A stretch of DNA of 64,000 bases from Piscinibacter sp. (lineage in GTDB: Bacteria > Pseudomonadota > Gammaproteobacteria > Burkholderiales > Burkholderiaceae_C): positions 79,712 to 143,711 of the forward strand of contig JAGOAS010000010.1 of NCBI GenBank assembly GCA_017983795.1, read 5' to 3'. Under the pieces are notes generated by a model. The model worked only from the letters and a program-made list of their open reading frames with translations, searched no databases and had not been told where the DNA came from. Below are positions 1 to 9,063 of this stretch, in pieces. Each line of letters opens with the position of its first letter. Positions within the stretch are counted from its first letter, which is position 1. The translations under genes were made by a program, and so were the position numbers.

Positions 1-525
<525 letters not shown>

Positions 526-533
526 GTCTGCTG

Positions 534-568
534 CCAGGGGTGGCGCGCGCTGCGCGGCGCCACCCTGG
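534..568 (+). other. Stem-loop between sucA and sucB
   Basis: A GC-rich inverted repeat starts 9 bp after the sucA stop. The left arm (534-546) pairs with the right arm (557-568) over about 12 bp, with one bulged G. No T-run follows, so it does not look like a complete intrinsic terminator. An mRNA-processing or stabilising structure inside the suc operon is more likely. This is inference from sequence symmetry only. Confidence 0.45.
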
Positions 569-620
569 CGTGCTTTCGCACGCGCGCGCGGCGTGAAACC
601 GGATACCAGAAAGAACTGTC

Positions 621-1880
621 ATGGCAATCGTTGAAGTGAAGGTTCCGCAACTGTCGGAATCCGTGGCCGAAGCCACCCTGCTGCAATGGAAGAAGAAGCC
701 CGGCGATGCCGTGGCCATCGACGAGATCCTCATCGAGATCGAGACCGACAAGGTGGTGCTCGAAGTGCCGGCGCCCTCGGCCGGCGTGCTGGCGCAGATC
801 GTCAAGGGCGACGGCGAGAGCTGCGCCAGCGACGAGGTCATCGCGCGTATCGACACCGACGGCAAGGCCGCGGTGAGCCCGCTGGAAGTCAAGCAGGTGG
901 CGCCCGCTGCCGCCGCCGCGCCCGCCGCCGCCGCGCCGGCATCCGCCGCCGGCATCGCGATGCCGGCAGCCGCCAAGATCATGGCCGACAACAATCTCGC
1001 GGCGGGCTCGGTGCCCGGCACCGGCAAGGACGGCCGCGTCACCAAGGGCGACGTGCTGGGCGCGCTCGCGGCCGGCGCCAAGCCCGCTGCCGCGGCGCCT
1101 GCCGTCGCGGTGCCGGCCACGCCGGCGGTGGCCCGGCCGCTGCCCGCGGTGGCCGCGCCGACGGCGGCGAACCTGGGCGACCGCCCCGAGCAACGCGTGC
1201 CGATGTCGCGCCTGCGCGCGCGCGTCGCCGAACGTCTGCTGCAGTCGCAGGCCACCAACGCCATCCTCACCACCTTCAACGAGGTCAACATGGCCCCGGT
1301 GATGGAGATGCGCAAGCGCTTCCAGGAGAAGTTCGAGAAGGAGCACGGCGTCAAGATCGGCTTCATGAGCTTCTTCGTGAAGGCGGCCGTGGCGGCGCTG
1401 AAGAAGTACCCGGTGCTCAACGCCTCGGTGGACGGCAACGACATCGTCTACCACGGCTACTTCGACATCGGCATCGCGGTCGGTTCGCCGCGCGGCCTGG
1501 TGGTGCCCATCCTGCGCAATGCCGACCAGATGAGCTTCGCCGACATCGAGAAGAAGATCGCCGAGTTCGGCCAGAAGGCCAAGGACGGCAAGCTCTCGCT
1601 CGACGAGCTCTCCGGCGGCACCTTCTCGATCAGCAACGGCGGCGTGTTCGGCTCGATGCTCTCGACGCCCATCATCAACCCGCCGCAGAGCGCCATCCTC
1701 GGCGTGCACGCGACCAAGGACCGCGCCGTGGTCGAGAACGGCCAGGTCGTGGTGCGCCCGATCAACTACCTGGCGATGAGCTACGACCACCGCATCATCG
1801 ACGGCCGCGAGGCCGTGCTGGGACTGGTGGCGATGAAGGAAGCGCTGGAAGATCCGGCTCGCCTGCTGTTCGACATCTGA
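621..1880 (+). CDS. sucB: Dihydrolipoyllysine-residue succinyltransferase, E2 of 2-oxoglutarate dehydrogenase
   Basis: The 419-residue E2 core of the OGDH complex moves the succinyl group from lipoate to CoA. An N-terminal lipoyl domain (about 1-77) carries the lipoylated lysine in ETDKVVLEV (K44). An Ala/Pro linker, a peripheral-subunit-binding domain (about 113-150, with [11 protein letters not shown] and [11 protein letters not shown]), a second Ala/Pro linker and the catalytic domain (about 190-419) follow. The active-site motif DHRIIDG near the C-terminus supplies His390 and Asp394. The length is normal for a one-lipoyl E2. The gene sits between sucA and lpdA, which points to the 2-oxoglutarate complex rather than the pyruvate complex. 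Lpd starts 10 bp after the stop, implying co-transcription. Confidence 0.97.
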   Translation: MAIVEVKVPQLSESVAEATLLQWKKKPGDAVAIDEILIEIETDKVVLEVPAPSAGVLAQIVKGDGESCASDEVIARIDTDGKAAVSPLEVKQVAPAAAAAPAAAAPASAAGIAMPAAAKIMADNNLAAGSVPGTGKDGRVTKGDVLGALAAGAKPAAAAPAVAVPATPAVARPLPAVAAPTAANLGDRPEQRVPMSRLRARVAERLLQSQATNAILTTFNEVNMAPVMEMRKRFQEKFEKEHGVKIGFMSFFVKAAVAALKKYPVLNASVDGNDIVYHGYFDIGIAVGSPRGLVVPILRNADQMSFADIEKKIAEFGQKAKDGKLSLDELSGGTFSISNGGVFGSMLSTPIINPPQSAILGVHATKDRAVVENGQVVVRPINYLAMSYDHRIIDGREAVLGLVAMKEALEDPARLLFDI

Positions 1881-1890
1881 GGACGGCACG

Positions 1891-3321
1891 ATGAGCACCA
1901 AACAATTCGACGTCGTCGTCATCGGCGGCGGCCCCGGCGGCTACATCGCGGCGATCCGCGCGGCGCAGCTCGGCATGAACGTCGCCTGCATCGACGAGTG
2001 GAAGAACGACAAGGGCGGCCCGGCGCCGGGCGGCACCTGCACCAACGTCGGCTGCATCCCGAGCAAGGCTCTGCTGCAGTCGAGCGAGCACTTCGAGCAC
2101 GCCGGCCACCACTTCGCCGACCATGGCATCAGCCTCGCGGACCTGAAGATGGACGTGGCCAAGATGGTCGCGCGCAAGAGCCATGTCGTGAAGCAGAACA
2201 ACGACGGCATCCTGTACCTCTTCAAGAAGAACAAGGTCAGCTTCTTCCACGGCCGCGGTTCCTTCGTGAAGGCGGCGGAAGGCGGCTATCAGATCGCCGT
2301 GGCCGGCGCGGCGAACGAAACGCTGCAGGCCAGCCACGTGATCGTCGCCACCGGCTCCAACGCGCGCGCGCTGCCCGGCGCGCCCTTCGACGAGGAGAAG
2401 ATCCTCTCCAACGACGGCGCGCTGCGCATCCCGGCGGTGCCCAGGAAGCTGGGCGTGGTCGGCTCGGGCGTGATCGGCCTGGAGATGGGCTCGGTGTGGC
2501 GGCGTCTCGGCGCGGAAGTCACCATCCTCGAAGCGCTGCCGGGCTTCCTCGGTGCGGCGGACGAGCAGGTCGCCAAGGAGGCGCAGAAGGCCTTCGTCAA
2601 GCAGGGCCTGAAGTTCGAGTTCGGCGTGAAGATCAGCGAGGTCAAGGCCGACAAGAAAGGCGTGACGGTGGCCTACGCCAATGCCAAGGGCGAGGCCGTC
2701 TCGCTGGCGGTCGACAAGCTGATCGTCTCGATCGGCCGCGTGCCCAACACCATCGGCCTGAACCCCGAAGCCGTCGGCCTGAAGCTCGACGAGCGCGGTG
2801 CCATCGTGGTCGACGGCGAGTGCAAGACCAATCTGCCCAACGTCTGGGCGGTGGGCGACGTTGTGCGCGGCCCCATGCTCGCGCACAAGGCGGAAGAAGA
2901 GGGTGTGGCGGTGGCCGAGCGCATCGCCGGCCAGCACGGCCACGTCAACTTCAACACCATTCCCTGGGTGATCTATACCAGCCCGGAGATCGCCTGGGTC
3001 GGCCAGACCGAGCAGCAGCTGAAGGCCGCCGGCCGCGCCTACAAGGCCGGCAGCTTCCCCTTCATGGCCAACGGCCGCGCGCGCGCGCTGGGCGACACCA
3101 CCGGCTTCGTCAAGTTTCTCGCCGATGCGGCGACCGACGAGATCCTCGGCGTGCACATCGTCGGGCCGTTCGCTTCGGAGCTGATCGCCGAGGCGGTCGT
3201 GGCGATGGAGTTCAAGGCCAGCGCCGAGGACATCGCGCGCATCTGCCACGCACACCCGAGCCTGTCGGAAGCGACGAAGGAAGCCGCCCTGGCGGTCGAC
3301 AAGCGCACGCTGAACTTCTGA
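1891..3321 (+). CDS. lpdA: Dihydrolipoamide dehydrogenase (E3)
   Basis: This 476-residue FAD flavoenzyme reoxidises dihydrolipoamide with NAD+. The FAD-binding Rossmann motif [10 protein letters not shown] is at the N-terminus, and the redox disulfide is in [15 protein letters not shown] (Cys50 and Cys55). An NAD-binding motif [16 protein letters not shown] lies in the middle, and [19 protein letters not shown] is the second FAD contact. The C-terminal dimer domain carries the catalytic HPSLSE pair (His455, Glu460). There is no N-terminal lipoyl extension, unlike PDH-linked E3 proteins of some betaproteobacteria, so it fits the suc operon. The ATG is close to the sucB stop, and zapE follows after 7 bp. 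Confidence 0.97.
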   Translation: MSTKQFDVVVIGGGPGGYIAAIRAAQLGMNVACIDEWKNDKGGPAPGGTCTNVGCIPSKALLQSSEHFEHAGHHFADHGISLADLKMDVAKMVARKSHVVKQNNDGILYLFKKNKVSFFHGRGSFVKAAEGGYQIAVAGAANETLQASHVIVATGSNARALPGAPFDEEKILSNDGALRIPAVPRKLGVVGSGVIGLEMGSVWRRLGAEVTILEALPGFLGAADEQVAKEAQKAFVKQGLKFEFGVKISEVKADKKGVTVAYANAKGEAVSLAVDKLIVSIGRVPNTIGLNPEAVGLKLDERGAIVVDGECKTNLPNVWAVGDVVRGPMLAHKAEEEGVAVAERIAGQHGHVNFNTIPWVIYTSPEIAWVGQTEQQLKAAGRAYKAGSFPFMANGRARALGDTTGFVKFLADAATDEILGVHIVGPFASELIAEAVVAMEFKASAEDIARICHAHPSLSEATKEAALAVDKRTLNF

Positions 3322-3328
3322 TCGCGGC

Positions 3329-4426
3329 ATGGGCGTCCGCGCGCTCTACGAAGCGACGCTCGCCGAGCGCGGCTACGCGGCCGACCCCGCGCAGCTGCGC
3401 GCGGTGGCCGCGCTGGAGCGCTGCGAGAACGAGTGGATCGCGTACAAGGCGCGCCGCAGCAATGCGGTGACGAAGATGCTGGTGCGCCCGCCGATCCCGC
3501 GCGGGGTCTACATGTTCGGCGGCGTGGGCCGGGGCAAGAGCTTCCTGATGGACTGCTTCTTCAACTCCGTGCCGCTGACGCGCAAGACTCGTCTGCACTT
3601 CCACGAGTTCATGCGTGAGGTGCACCGCGAGCTGCAGGAGCTCAAGGGCGTGGTCAACCCGCTGCAGGAGCTGGGCGCGCGCATCGCGCGGCGGCACCGG
3701 CTGATCTGCTTCGACGAGTTCCACGTCGCCGACGTGACCGACGCGATGATCCTGCACCGCCTGCTCGAATCGCTGTTCGAACACCGCGTCAGCATCGTCA
3801 CCACCTCGAACTTCCACCCCGACGACCTGTACCCGAACGGCCTGCACCGCGACCGCATCCTGCCGGCGATCGCGCTGCTGAAGGACAGGCTCGAGGTCAT
3901 CAACGTCGACCACGGCACCGACTACCGCCAGCGCACGCTCGAGCACGTCAAGCTCTACCACTGTCCGCTCGGGCCGGCGGCCGACGCGGCGATGAACGAG
4001 GCCTTCGAGCAGCTTGCCGAGGCGCGCGACGAGGATCCGGTGCTGCGCATCGAGCACCGCGAGCTGCGCGCGCGCCGGCGCGCCGGCGGCGTGGTGTGGT
4101 TCGACTTCAAGGTGTTGTGCGGCGGCCCGCGCTCGCAGAACGACTACCTCGAGATCGCCTCGCAGTTCCACACGGTGCTGCTCTCCGACGTGCCGCACAT
4201 GCCGCTGCGCATGGCCTCCGAGGCGCGCCGCTTCACCTGGCTGGTCGACGTGCTCTACGACCGGCGCTGCAAGCTGATCCTGTCGGCCGAGGTGCCGGCG
4301 GAGCAGCTCTACACCGAGGGGCCGCTGGCGCACGAGTTCCCGCGCACGGTGTCGCGGCTGGCGGAGATGCAGTCGGCCGAGTTCCTGGCGCTCGAGCGCC
4401 GCACGGTGGACACTTCGCTGACATGA
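3329..4426 (+). CDS. zapE: Cell division ATPase ZapE (AFG1-like family)
   Basis: This 365-residue AFG1/ZapE-family P-loop ATPase is a cytoplasmic protein known in E. coli to act at the Z-ring late in division. The Walker A motif is GGVGRGKSF (about 64-72), the Walker B motif is LICFDEFHV (about 123-131), and the sensor-like stretch IVTTSNFHPDDLYPNGLHR is characteristic of the family. The N-terminus (ALYEATLAERGY) also matches the family. It follows lpdA by 7 bp, a common Burkholderiales arrangement, so it is probably read from the suc promoter. The stop codon directly abuts a dispersed repeat. Confidence 0.93.
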   Translation: MGVRALYEATLAERGYAADPAQLRAVAALERCENEWIAYKARRSNAVTKMLVRPPIPRGVYMFGGVGRGKSFLMDCFFNSVPLTRKTRLHFHEFMREVHRELQELKGVVNPLQELGARIARRHRLICFDEFHVADVTDAMILHRLLESLFEHRVSIVTTSNFHPDDLYPNGLHRDRILPAIALLKDRLEVINVDHGTDYRQRTLEHVKLYHCPLGPAADAAMNEAFEQLAEARDEDPVLRIEHRELRARRRAGGVVWFDFKVLCGGPRSQNDYLEIASQFHTVLLSDVPHMPLRMASEARRFTWLVDVLYDRRCKLILSAEVPAEQLYTEGPLAHEFPRTVSRLAEMQSAEFLALERRTVDTSLT

Positions 4427-4499
4427 CCGCCCCAAGCTCGCTTCGCTCGCTGCCCCCAGGGGGCGCTCAGTGGCTTCGGAACGGCCGTGCGCCACTGAC
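4427..4499 (+). repeat. Dispersed intergenic repeat, copy 1
   Basis: This 73-bp element fills the whole space between the zapE stop and the next ATG. It closely matches the reverse complement of 34477-34556: the last 42 bp or so before the ATG differ by about one base. It contains a C-run/G-run dyad (452-464) and an inverted repeat TCAGTGGC (467-474) with GCCACTGA (491-498). Both copies end in GCCACTGAC directly in front of an ATG. Repeats of this look are scattered in related Burkholderiales genomes (from memory, not searched). Confidence 0.8.
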
Positions 4500-5069
4500 A
4501 TGAAGCGCCTGCGCGTTGCCCTGCCGAGCCTGCTGTGCGTGCTGCTCGCCGCGCTCGAGCCGGCGCGTGCCGACGACAGCGCCGAGCGCTCGCGCATCGC
4601 GCGCGAGCGCGCCGAGGCGCAGGCGCGTTTCGAGGCGCGGCGGCGCGAGTGCGAGACGCGCTTCGCGGTCACCGCCTGCGTCGACGAGGCGCGTGCCGAG
4701 CACCGCCAGGCGCTGCAGCGCCTGCGCCGCGAGGAGGGCGTGCTCGACGAGGCGCAGCGCCGCCAGCGCGCCGCGGCGCGCATGGCGGCCATCGAGGCGA
4801 AGCAGCGCGCCGAGCGCGAACGGGCGAATGCGCCGCGCGCGGAGCGTCCGGGGGTGTCGCCGCAGCTGCGGCCACCGCGCCAGCCGGCTGCGGCGCCGAA
4901 AGCGGCATCGGCGCCGGCCAGCGCGCCGGATCGTTCGGCCGAAGAGGCGCGCAGCCGCGCCCGCTTCGAGGCGCGCCGGCGCGACGCGCGCGAGCACCGC
5001 GAGCAGGCCGAACAGCGCGAGCAGAACGGAAAGAAGGCCGCGCCGCTGCCGGATCCGGCAGCGCGCTGA
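4500..5069 (+). CDS. Hypothetical exported charged, coiled-coil protein
   Basis: I do not recognise a named family. The 189-residue product starts with a Sec-type signal peptide (MKRLRVALPSLLCVLLAALEPARA, about 1-24). A highly charged Arg/Glu/Ala-rich region likely to be helical or coiled coil follows, then a Pro/Ala-rich linker (about 112-142) and a second charged helix ending in a basic tail. Two cysteines nine residues apart (CETRFAVTAC, Cys51 and Cys60) are the only ones in the mature part and may form a periplasmic disulfide. I chose the ATG at 4500 because it starts the signal peptide; an in-frame ATG at 4470 lies inside the dispersed repeat. The gene converges with the PP2C gene after 7 bp. 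Confidence 0.7.
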   Translation: MKRLRVALPSLLCVLLAALEPARADDSAERSRIARERAEAQARFEARRRECETRFAVTACVDEARAEHRQALQRLRREEGVLDEAQRRQRAAARMAAIEAKQRAERERANAPRAERPGVSPQLRPPRQPAAAPKAASAPASAPDRSAEEARSRARFEARRRDAREHREQAEQREQNGKKAAPLPDPAAR

Positions 5070-5076
5070 AGCGAGA

Positions 5077-5844
5077 TCAGGACAGCGGATCGACCCGGAT
5101 CAGCGCCAGCGAGAGGTTGTCGCCGCCGCCGCGCGCACGCTGGCGCGCCTTGCTGACCAGCATCTCGCCGGCTTCGCGCGGCGGCAGGGCATGCACGATG
5201 GCGCCCAGCTCGCGCGGCGTGAAGTAGTGCCACAGGCCGTCGCTGCAGGCGAGCACGCTGTCGCCGACCTCGAGCCGGGCTATGTGGCCGATGGTGATCG
5301 GCGGATCCTGGTGCGTGCCCAGGCAGCCGGTCAGCAGGTTGGACTGCGGGTGGTTGTTTGCCTCGTCCTCGGTGATCGAGCCCTCGGCGACGAGGCGCTG
5401 CACGTAGGAGTGGTCGACCGTGCGCGCCACCATCTCGGGGCCGCGGAAGTGGTAGACGCGCGAATCGCCGGCGTGCACGTAGTGGCACTCGCGCGTCGGG
5501 CTGATGATGAAGGCCGCCACCGTGCTGTGCGGTTCCTCTTCGGAGGTGATCGCCGTCAGCTTGATCATCAGGTGCGCTTCCAGCACCAGCTGCTTGAGCG
5601 CCTCGGCGGTGTCGTCCTTGGTCGGGGCGAAGCGCTCGAAGATCTGCTGCGCGGTGAGGATCACCTGGTCGGCCGCCTTGCGGCCGCCGCTCTTGCCGCC
5701 CATGCCGTCGGCCAGCACCGCCATCACGCTGCCGGGCACGCGCTGGTGCGGGATGATCTGCACCTGGTCCTGCTGGTAGGCCCGGTCGCCGCGGTGGATG
5801 CCGGTGGCGGCGGACAGGCGGTAGCCGGCGGTCGTGGTGCTCAT
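5077..5844 (-). CDS. PP2C-family serine/threonine protein phosphatase
   Basis: This 255-residue metal-dependent phosphatase belongs to the PrpC/Stp1 class. The metal-binding motifs are in order: GIHRGDRAYQQDQ (about 15-27), AVLADGMGGKSGG, HAGDSRVYHFRG, LACSDGLWHYFT and GGGDNLSLALI. It is cytoplasmic, with no signal peptide or membrane segment. Family members reverse Ser/Thr phosphorylation by Hanks-type kinases, but no kinase gene is visible in this window, so the substrate is unknown. The start is the ATG at 5844. A TATA-like box on the minus strand about 10 bp upstream suggests a short leader. Confidence 0.9.
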   Translation of the reverse strand: MSTTTAGYRLSAATGIHRGDRAYQQDQVQIIPHQRVPGSVMAVLADGMGGKSGGRKAADQVILTAQQIFERFAPTKDDTAEALKQLVLEAHLMIKLTAITSEEEPHSTVAAFIISPTRECHYVHAGDSRVYHFRGPEMVARTVDHSYVQRLVAEGSITEDEANNHPQSNLLTGCLGTHQDPPITIGHIARLEVGDSVLACSDGLWHYFTPRELGAIVHALPPREAGEMLVSKARQRARGGGDNLSLALIRVDPLS

Positions 5845-5852
5845 GGGCGAAA

Positions 5853-5860
5853 ACTATAAT
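5853..5860. promoter_or_regulatory. Candidate overlapping divergent -10 boxes
   Basis: The sequence reads TATAAT on the plus strand (5855-5860), facing the DUF465/dinG genes, and TATAGT on the minus strand (5858-5853), facing the PP2C phosphatase. It stands out as AT-rich within GC-rich DNA. No good -35 hexamer is visible in either direction, so this is a candidate only. Confidence 0.35.
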
Positions 5861-5921
5861 CGCTCCCGCTTCCCGCATCGGGGCGATTTCTGCGACGTAG
5901 GGCCTGTTCTCACGCGCGGCT

Positions 5922-6125
5922 ATGGACGACAACCTGCATTCCCTGCCGCGCCGGCTGATCGAGTTGCGCATCGAACACGCCGACCTCGACGACCTCATCG
6001 ACCGCACCACCGTCGAGCATCCCGGCGACGAGCTGACGATGCGGCGGCTCAAGAAGCGGCGGCTGGCGCTGCGCGACATGATCGCCCGCCTCGAAGCCGA
6101 ACTCGATCCTCCCGAGCCGGCATGA
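5922..6125 (+). CDS. DUF465 (YdcH-like) small protein
   Basis: This 67-residue acidic/basic helical protein matches the DUF465/YdcH pattern: a leader with LPRRLIELRIEHADLDDLID, then a central helix with LKKRRLALRDMIARLEAEL. Such proteins are small two-helix proteins of unknown function in proteobacteria. Its stop overlaps the dinG start in an ATGA arrangement, so the two are probably translationally coupled. It is short, but its composition and conserved pattern support a real gene. Confidence 0.8.
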   Translation: MDDNLHSLPRRLIELRIEHADLDDLIDRTTVEHPGDELTMRRLKKRRLALRDMIARLEAELDPPEPA

Positions 6126-8122
6126 CGCCGGACGAGACTACGCATCCGGGCAGCCTGGCCGCTGCCTCGCGCGAGGCGCTCTCGGCCGCGGGCGCGCTGG
6201 CGCAGGCCGATGCGCGCCACGTCGAGCGGGCGGTGCAGTTGCGCATGGCCGAGGCGGTGGCGCAGGCCATCGAAAACCGCACGGCGCTGGTGGCCGAAGC
6301 CGGCACGGGCGTGGGCAAGACCTTCGCCTACCTCGTGCCGACGCTGCTGTCGGGCGCGCGCGCGCTGGTCAGCACCGCCACCAAGAGCCTGCAGGACCAG
6401 CTCTTCCTGCGCGACATCCCGCGCCTGCGCGACGCCCTGCAGCTGCCCGTCAGCGTGGCGCTGCTCAAGGGTCGCGGCAGCTATCTCTGCCTGCACCGCA
6501 TGAAGCAGGCGCGCCAGTCGGCCACGCTGCCGGATCGCTGGGCGGTGCGCACGCTGGCCAAGGTGGAGCAGTGGTCGCAGGGCACGAAGAGTGGCGATCT
6601 CGCCGAGATGGACGGCCTGGACGAGCGCAGCAGCGTCATCCCGCTGGTCACCTCGACGCGCGAGAACTGCCTCGGCAGCGAGTGCGCCGACTTCAAGCAG
6701 TGCCACGTGGTGCGCGCGCGCCGCGAGGCGATGGCGGCCGACGTGGTGGTGGTGAACCACCATCTGTTCTTCGCCGACATGGCCCTGCGCGACACCGGCG
6801 TGGCCGAGCTGCTGCCCAGCGTCGAGGTGGCGGTGTTCGACGAGGCGCACCAGCTGCCCGAGGCGGGCGTGCAGTTCCTCGGCACCACGCTCGGCAGCGC
6901 GCAGGCGCTGGACTTCTCGCGTGACCTGCTCGGCCTCGGCCTGCAGCTCGCGCGCGGGCTGGCGAAGTGGCAGGAGCTCGCCGCCGCGGTGGAGAAGGCG
7001 GCGCGCGAACTGCGCCTGGCCGCCGCCGGGCCGCTGCGCGATCTGCGCGGCATGCTCAAGTTGCGCTGGGATGAGCGCGCGGCGCGCGAGGATTTCCTCG
7101 CTGCGCTGGCTGACCTGGGCCGCGCCGCCGATGCGGCCGGCGAGGCGCTCGACACGGTTTCGGAACTGTCACCCGAGTTTCTCAAGCTCGCCGAGCGCGC
7201 CGGCACGCTGGCCACCCTGGCCGGGCGTTTCGCGGCCGAGGCGGCCACCGGCCAGGTGCGCTGGATCGACGTCTCGCCGCACCAGGTGCGGCTGGTGGAG
7301 TCGCCGCTGGACATCCGCGACGCGCTCGCCGAGCAGATGGGCGCGGGCCACAAGGCCTGGATCTTCACCTCGGCCACGCTGGGCGAGGACGACAAGCTCG
7401 CCTGGTTCACCGAGCAGGCCGGGCTCGAAGGCGCGCGCACCCTGCGCGTCGGCAGCCCGTTCGACTACGCGGCGCATGCGCGGCTCTATGTTCCGGCCGG
7501 CATGCCCAAGCCCAACGAGGCGGGGCACCCGGCCGCGGTGGCCACGCTGGCGGCGCGCTTCGCGCGCGTGCTGGGCGGGCGCAGCTTCGTGCTGACCACC
7601 ACGCTGCGCGCGCTGCAGGCGATTGCCGAGAAGCTGCGCGCCGAGTTCGAGGCCGAGGGCGTCGGAATCCGCGTGCTGCAGCAGGGCGAGGCGCCCAAGC
7701 GCGCGCTGATGCAGCAGTTCCTCGCCGAGCCGCGCTCCGTGCTGGTCGGCTCGCAGAGCTTCTGGGAGGGCATCGACGTGCCCGGCGACGCGCTGCAATG
7801 CGTGCTGATCGACAAGCTGCCGTTCCCGCCGCCCAACGATCCGCTGGTGGAAGCGCGCGTCAAGCGGCTGGAGGCGCAGGGCCGCAATGCCTTCGCCGAC
7901 TACTTCATCGCCGAGGCGGCGGTGTCGCTCAAGCAGGGCGCGGGGCGCCTGATCCGCAGCGAAACCGATCGTGGCCTGCTGGTGGTGTGCGACCCGCGCA
8001 TGGCCGGCATGAACTACGGCCGCCGCCTGCGCGAGGCGCTGCCGCCGATGACGCGTGTGGCCAACGAGGCCGAGGCCACGGCCTGGCTGGAAACGCTGGC
8101 GGCTGAGCGCGCCGAGGCTTGA
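6122..8122 (+). CDS. dinG: DinG/YoaA-family ATP-dependent DNA helicase
   Basis: This 666-residue superfamily 2 iron-sulfur helicase belongs to the XPD/DinG group. Walker A is EAGTGVGKT (about 59-67), and the DEAH box is at 240-243 (FDEAHQLP). Four cysteines placed as in Fe-S helicases are Cys123, Cys183, Cys188 and Cys194. Motif VI is QGAGRLIRSETDRG near the C-terminus. Family members unwind DNA with 5'-3' polarity and handle R-loops and replication conflicts; the length fits YoaA/DinG without a nuclease domain. The ATG at 6122 overlaps the DUF465 stop; the open frame extends further upstream, but that part has no helicase homology. YoaA rather than DinG is possible. Confidence 0.9.
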   Translation: MTPDETTHPGSLAAASREALSAAGALAQADARHVERAVQLRMAEAVAQAIENRTALVAEAGTGVGKTFAYLVPTLLSGARALVSTATKSLQDQLFLRDIPRLRDALQLPVSVALLKGRGSYLCLHRMKQARQSATLPDRWAVRTLAKVEQWSQGTKSGDLAEMDGLDERSSVIPLVTSTRENCLGSECADFKQCHVVRARREAMAADVVVVNHHLFFADMALRDTGVAELLPSVEVAVFDEAHQLPEAGVQFLGTTLGSAQALDFSRDLLGLGLQLARGLAKWQELAAAVEKAARELRLAAAGPLRDLRGMLKLRWDERAAREDFLAALADLGRAADAAGEALDTVSELSPEFLKLAERAGTLATLAGRFAAEAATGQVRWIDVSPHQVRLVESPLDIRDALAEQMGAGHKAWIFTSATLGEDDKLAWFTEQAGLEGARTLRVGSPFDYAAHARLYVPAGMPKPNEAGHPAAVATLAARFARVLGGRSFVLTTTLRALQAIAEKLRAEFEAEGVGIRVLQQGEAPKRALMQQFLAEPRSVLVGSQSFWEGIDVPGDALQCVLIDKLPFPPPNDPLVEARVKRLEAQGRNAFADYFIAEAAVSLKQGAGRLIRSETDRGLLVVCDPRMAGMNYGRRLREALPPMTRVANEAEATAWLETLAAERAEA

Positions 8123-8130
8123 GGTTGGGA

Positions 8131-8203
8131 GCCCGTTCAGGCTGAGCCCGTCGAAGCCCTACCGAGTCACTTGCGGGCCCTTCGACGGGCTCAGGGCGAA
8201 CGG
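8131..8203. repeat. Imperfect inverted repeat between convergent dinG and bamD
   Basis: The left arm (8131-8160) and right arm (8175-8203) are near-complementary and share the core CTGAGCCCGTCGAAG over 15 bp plus CCGTTC at the ends. The TTCGACGGGCTCAGG core is a widely scattered bacterial intergenic repeat (from memory). Lying between convergent genes, it could form a long hairpin and act as a bidirectional terminator or REP-type element. No strong T-run is seen. Confidence 0.65.
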
Positions 8204-8213
8204 AGGTGCAAGT

Positions 8214-9026
8214 TCACCAGACCTTCCACCAGGGCTTGTCGGCCGGGCGGCCGACGTCGGCGGCGTAGGGGCTGTTGGGGAAGTTCTTCTCGAGCACGCG
8301 CTGGGCGTCGTCGCGCAGCTCGACGAGGCCGAGGCGCTCGTAGCTGCGCGTCAGGATCACCAGCGCCTCCTCGGCGGACGGCGAGTACTGGAACTCCTGC
8401 ACCGCCTGCTGGGCGCGGTTCGCAGCGGCCACGTAGGCACCGCGACGGAAGTAGTAGCGCGCCACGTGCACTTCGTACGCCGCCAGCGAGTTGACGATGT
8501 AGTTCATGCGCACCTGCGCGTCCTCGGCGTAGATGGAGCGCGGGAACTGCTCGACGAGCTGCTTGAACGACTGGTAGGAATCGCGCGCGGCCTGCTGGTC
8601 ACGCTCGGAGAGATCCTGCGCGGCGAACTTGCCGAGGATGCCGAGGTTGTCGTTGAAGTTCACCAGGCCCTGCAGGTAGAGCGCGTAGTCGAGGCCCGGG
8701 CTGGAGGGATTCAGCTTGATGAAGCGCTCCAGCACCGACAGCGACTCGGCCTTCTCGCCGCTGCGCCACAGCACGTAGGCGCGCTCGATCTGCGCCTGCT
8801 GCGCCAGCGGCGTGCCGGCGGCGCGGCCTTCGAGGCGCTCGTAGAGCTTGGCGGCCTTGTCGTAGGCGCCGGCGGAGGCCTCGTCCTTGGCCTCTGAATA
8901 CAATTTCTCCGGCGACCAGTTGGCGCTCTCGTCGCGCGGGCCGGCGCCGCAGGCGGCCAACACCACGGTGGCGGTCACGAGGGCCGCGCGCAGGCCCCGC
9001 AGGCTGGTCGAACGCATCACATCCAT
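8214..9026 (-). CDS. bamD: Outer membrane assembly lipoprotein BamD
   Basis: This outer-membrane lipoprotein of the BAM complex is about 270 residues and built of TPR-like repeats; it recognises substrate proteins with BamA. The signal peptide ends in the lipobox VVLAAC (Cys26 with the start used here). Family motifs include WSPEKLYSEAKDEASAGAYDKAAKLYERLEGR, the QLVEQFPRSIYAEDAQVRMNYIVNSLA region and VLEKNFPNSPYA near the end. In-frame starts exist at 9065, 9026 and 9017; 9026 or 9017 gives a normal lipoprotein signal, while 9065 would overlap the divergent rluD start. BamA and BamB are elsewhere in this window. Confidence 0.92.
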   Translation of the reverse strand: MDVMRSTSLRGLRAALVTATVVLAACGAGPRDESANWSPEKLYSEAKDEASAGAYDKAAKLYERLEGRAAGTPLAQQAQIERAYVLWRSGEKAESLSVLERFIKLNPSSPGLDYALYLQGLVNFNDNLGILGKFAAQDLSERDQQAARDSYQSFKQLVEQFPRSIYAEDAQVRMNYIVNSLAAYEVHVARYYFRRGAYVAAANRAQQAVQEFQYSPSAEEALVILTRSYERLGLVELRDDAQRVLEKNFPNSPYAADVGRPADKPWWKVW

Positions 9027-9063
9027 GGGCTGAGGCTCGTCCACGCTCGCACGCGAACAGGTC

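Noticed and set aside
3212-6850. Very long minus-strand open frame (1212 codons) across zapE, the hypothetical gene and dinG
   Set aside because: It runs antisense to well-supported genes, has Arg/His/Ala-rich composition and no motif apart from the part that shadows the PP2C gene. It is an effect of high GC content.
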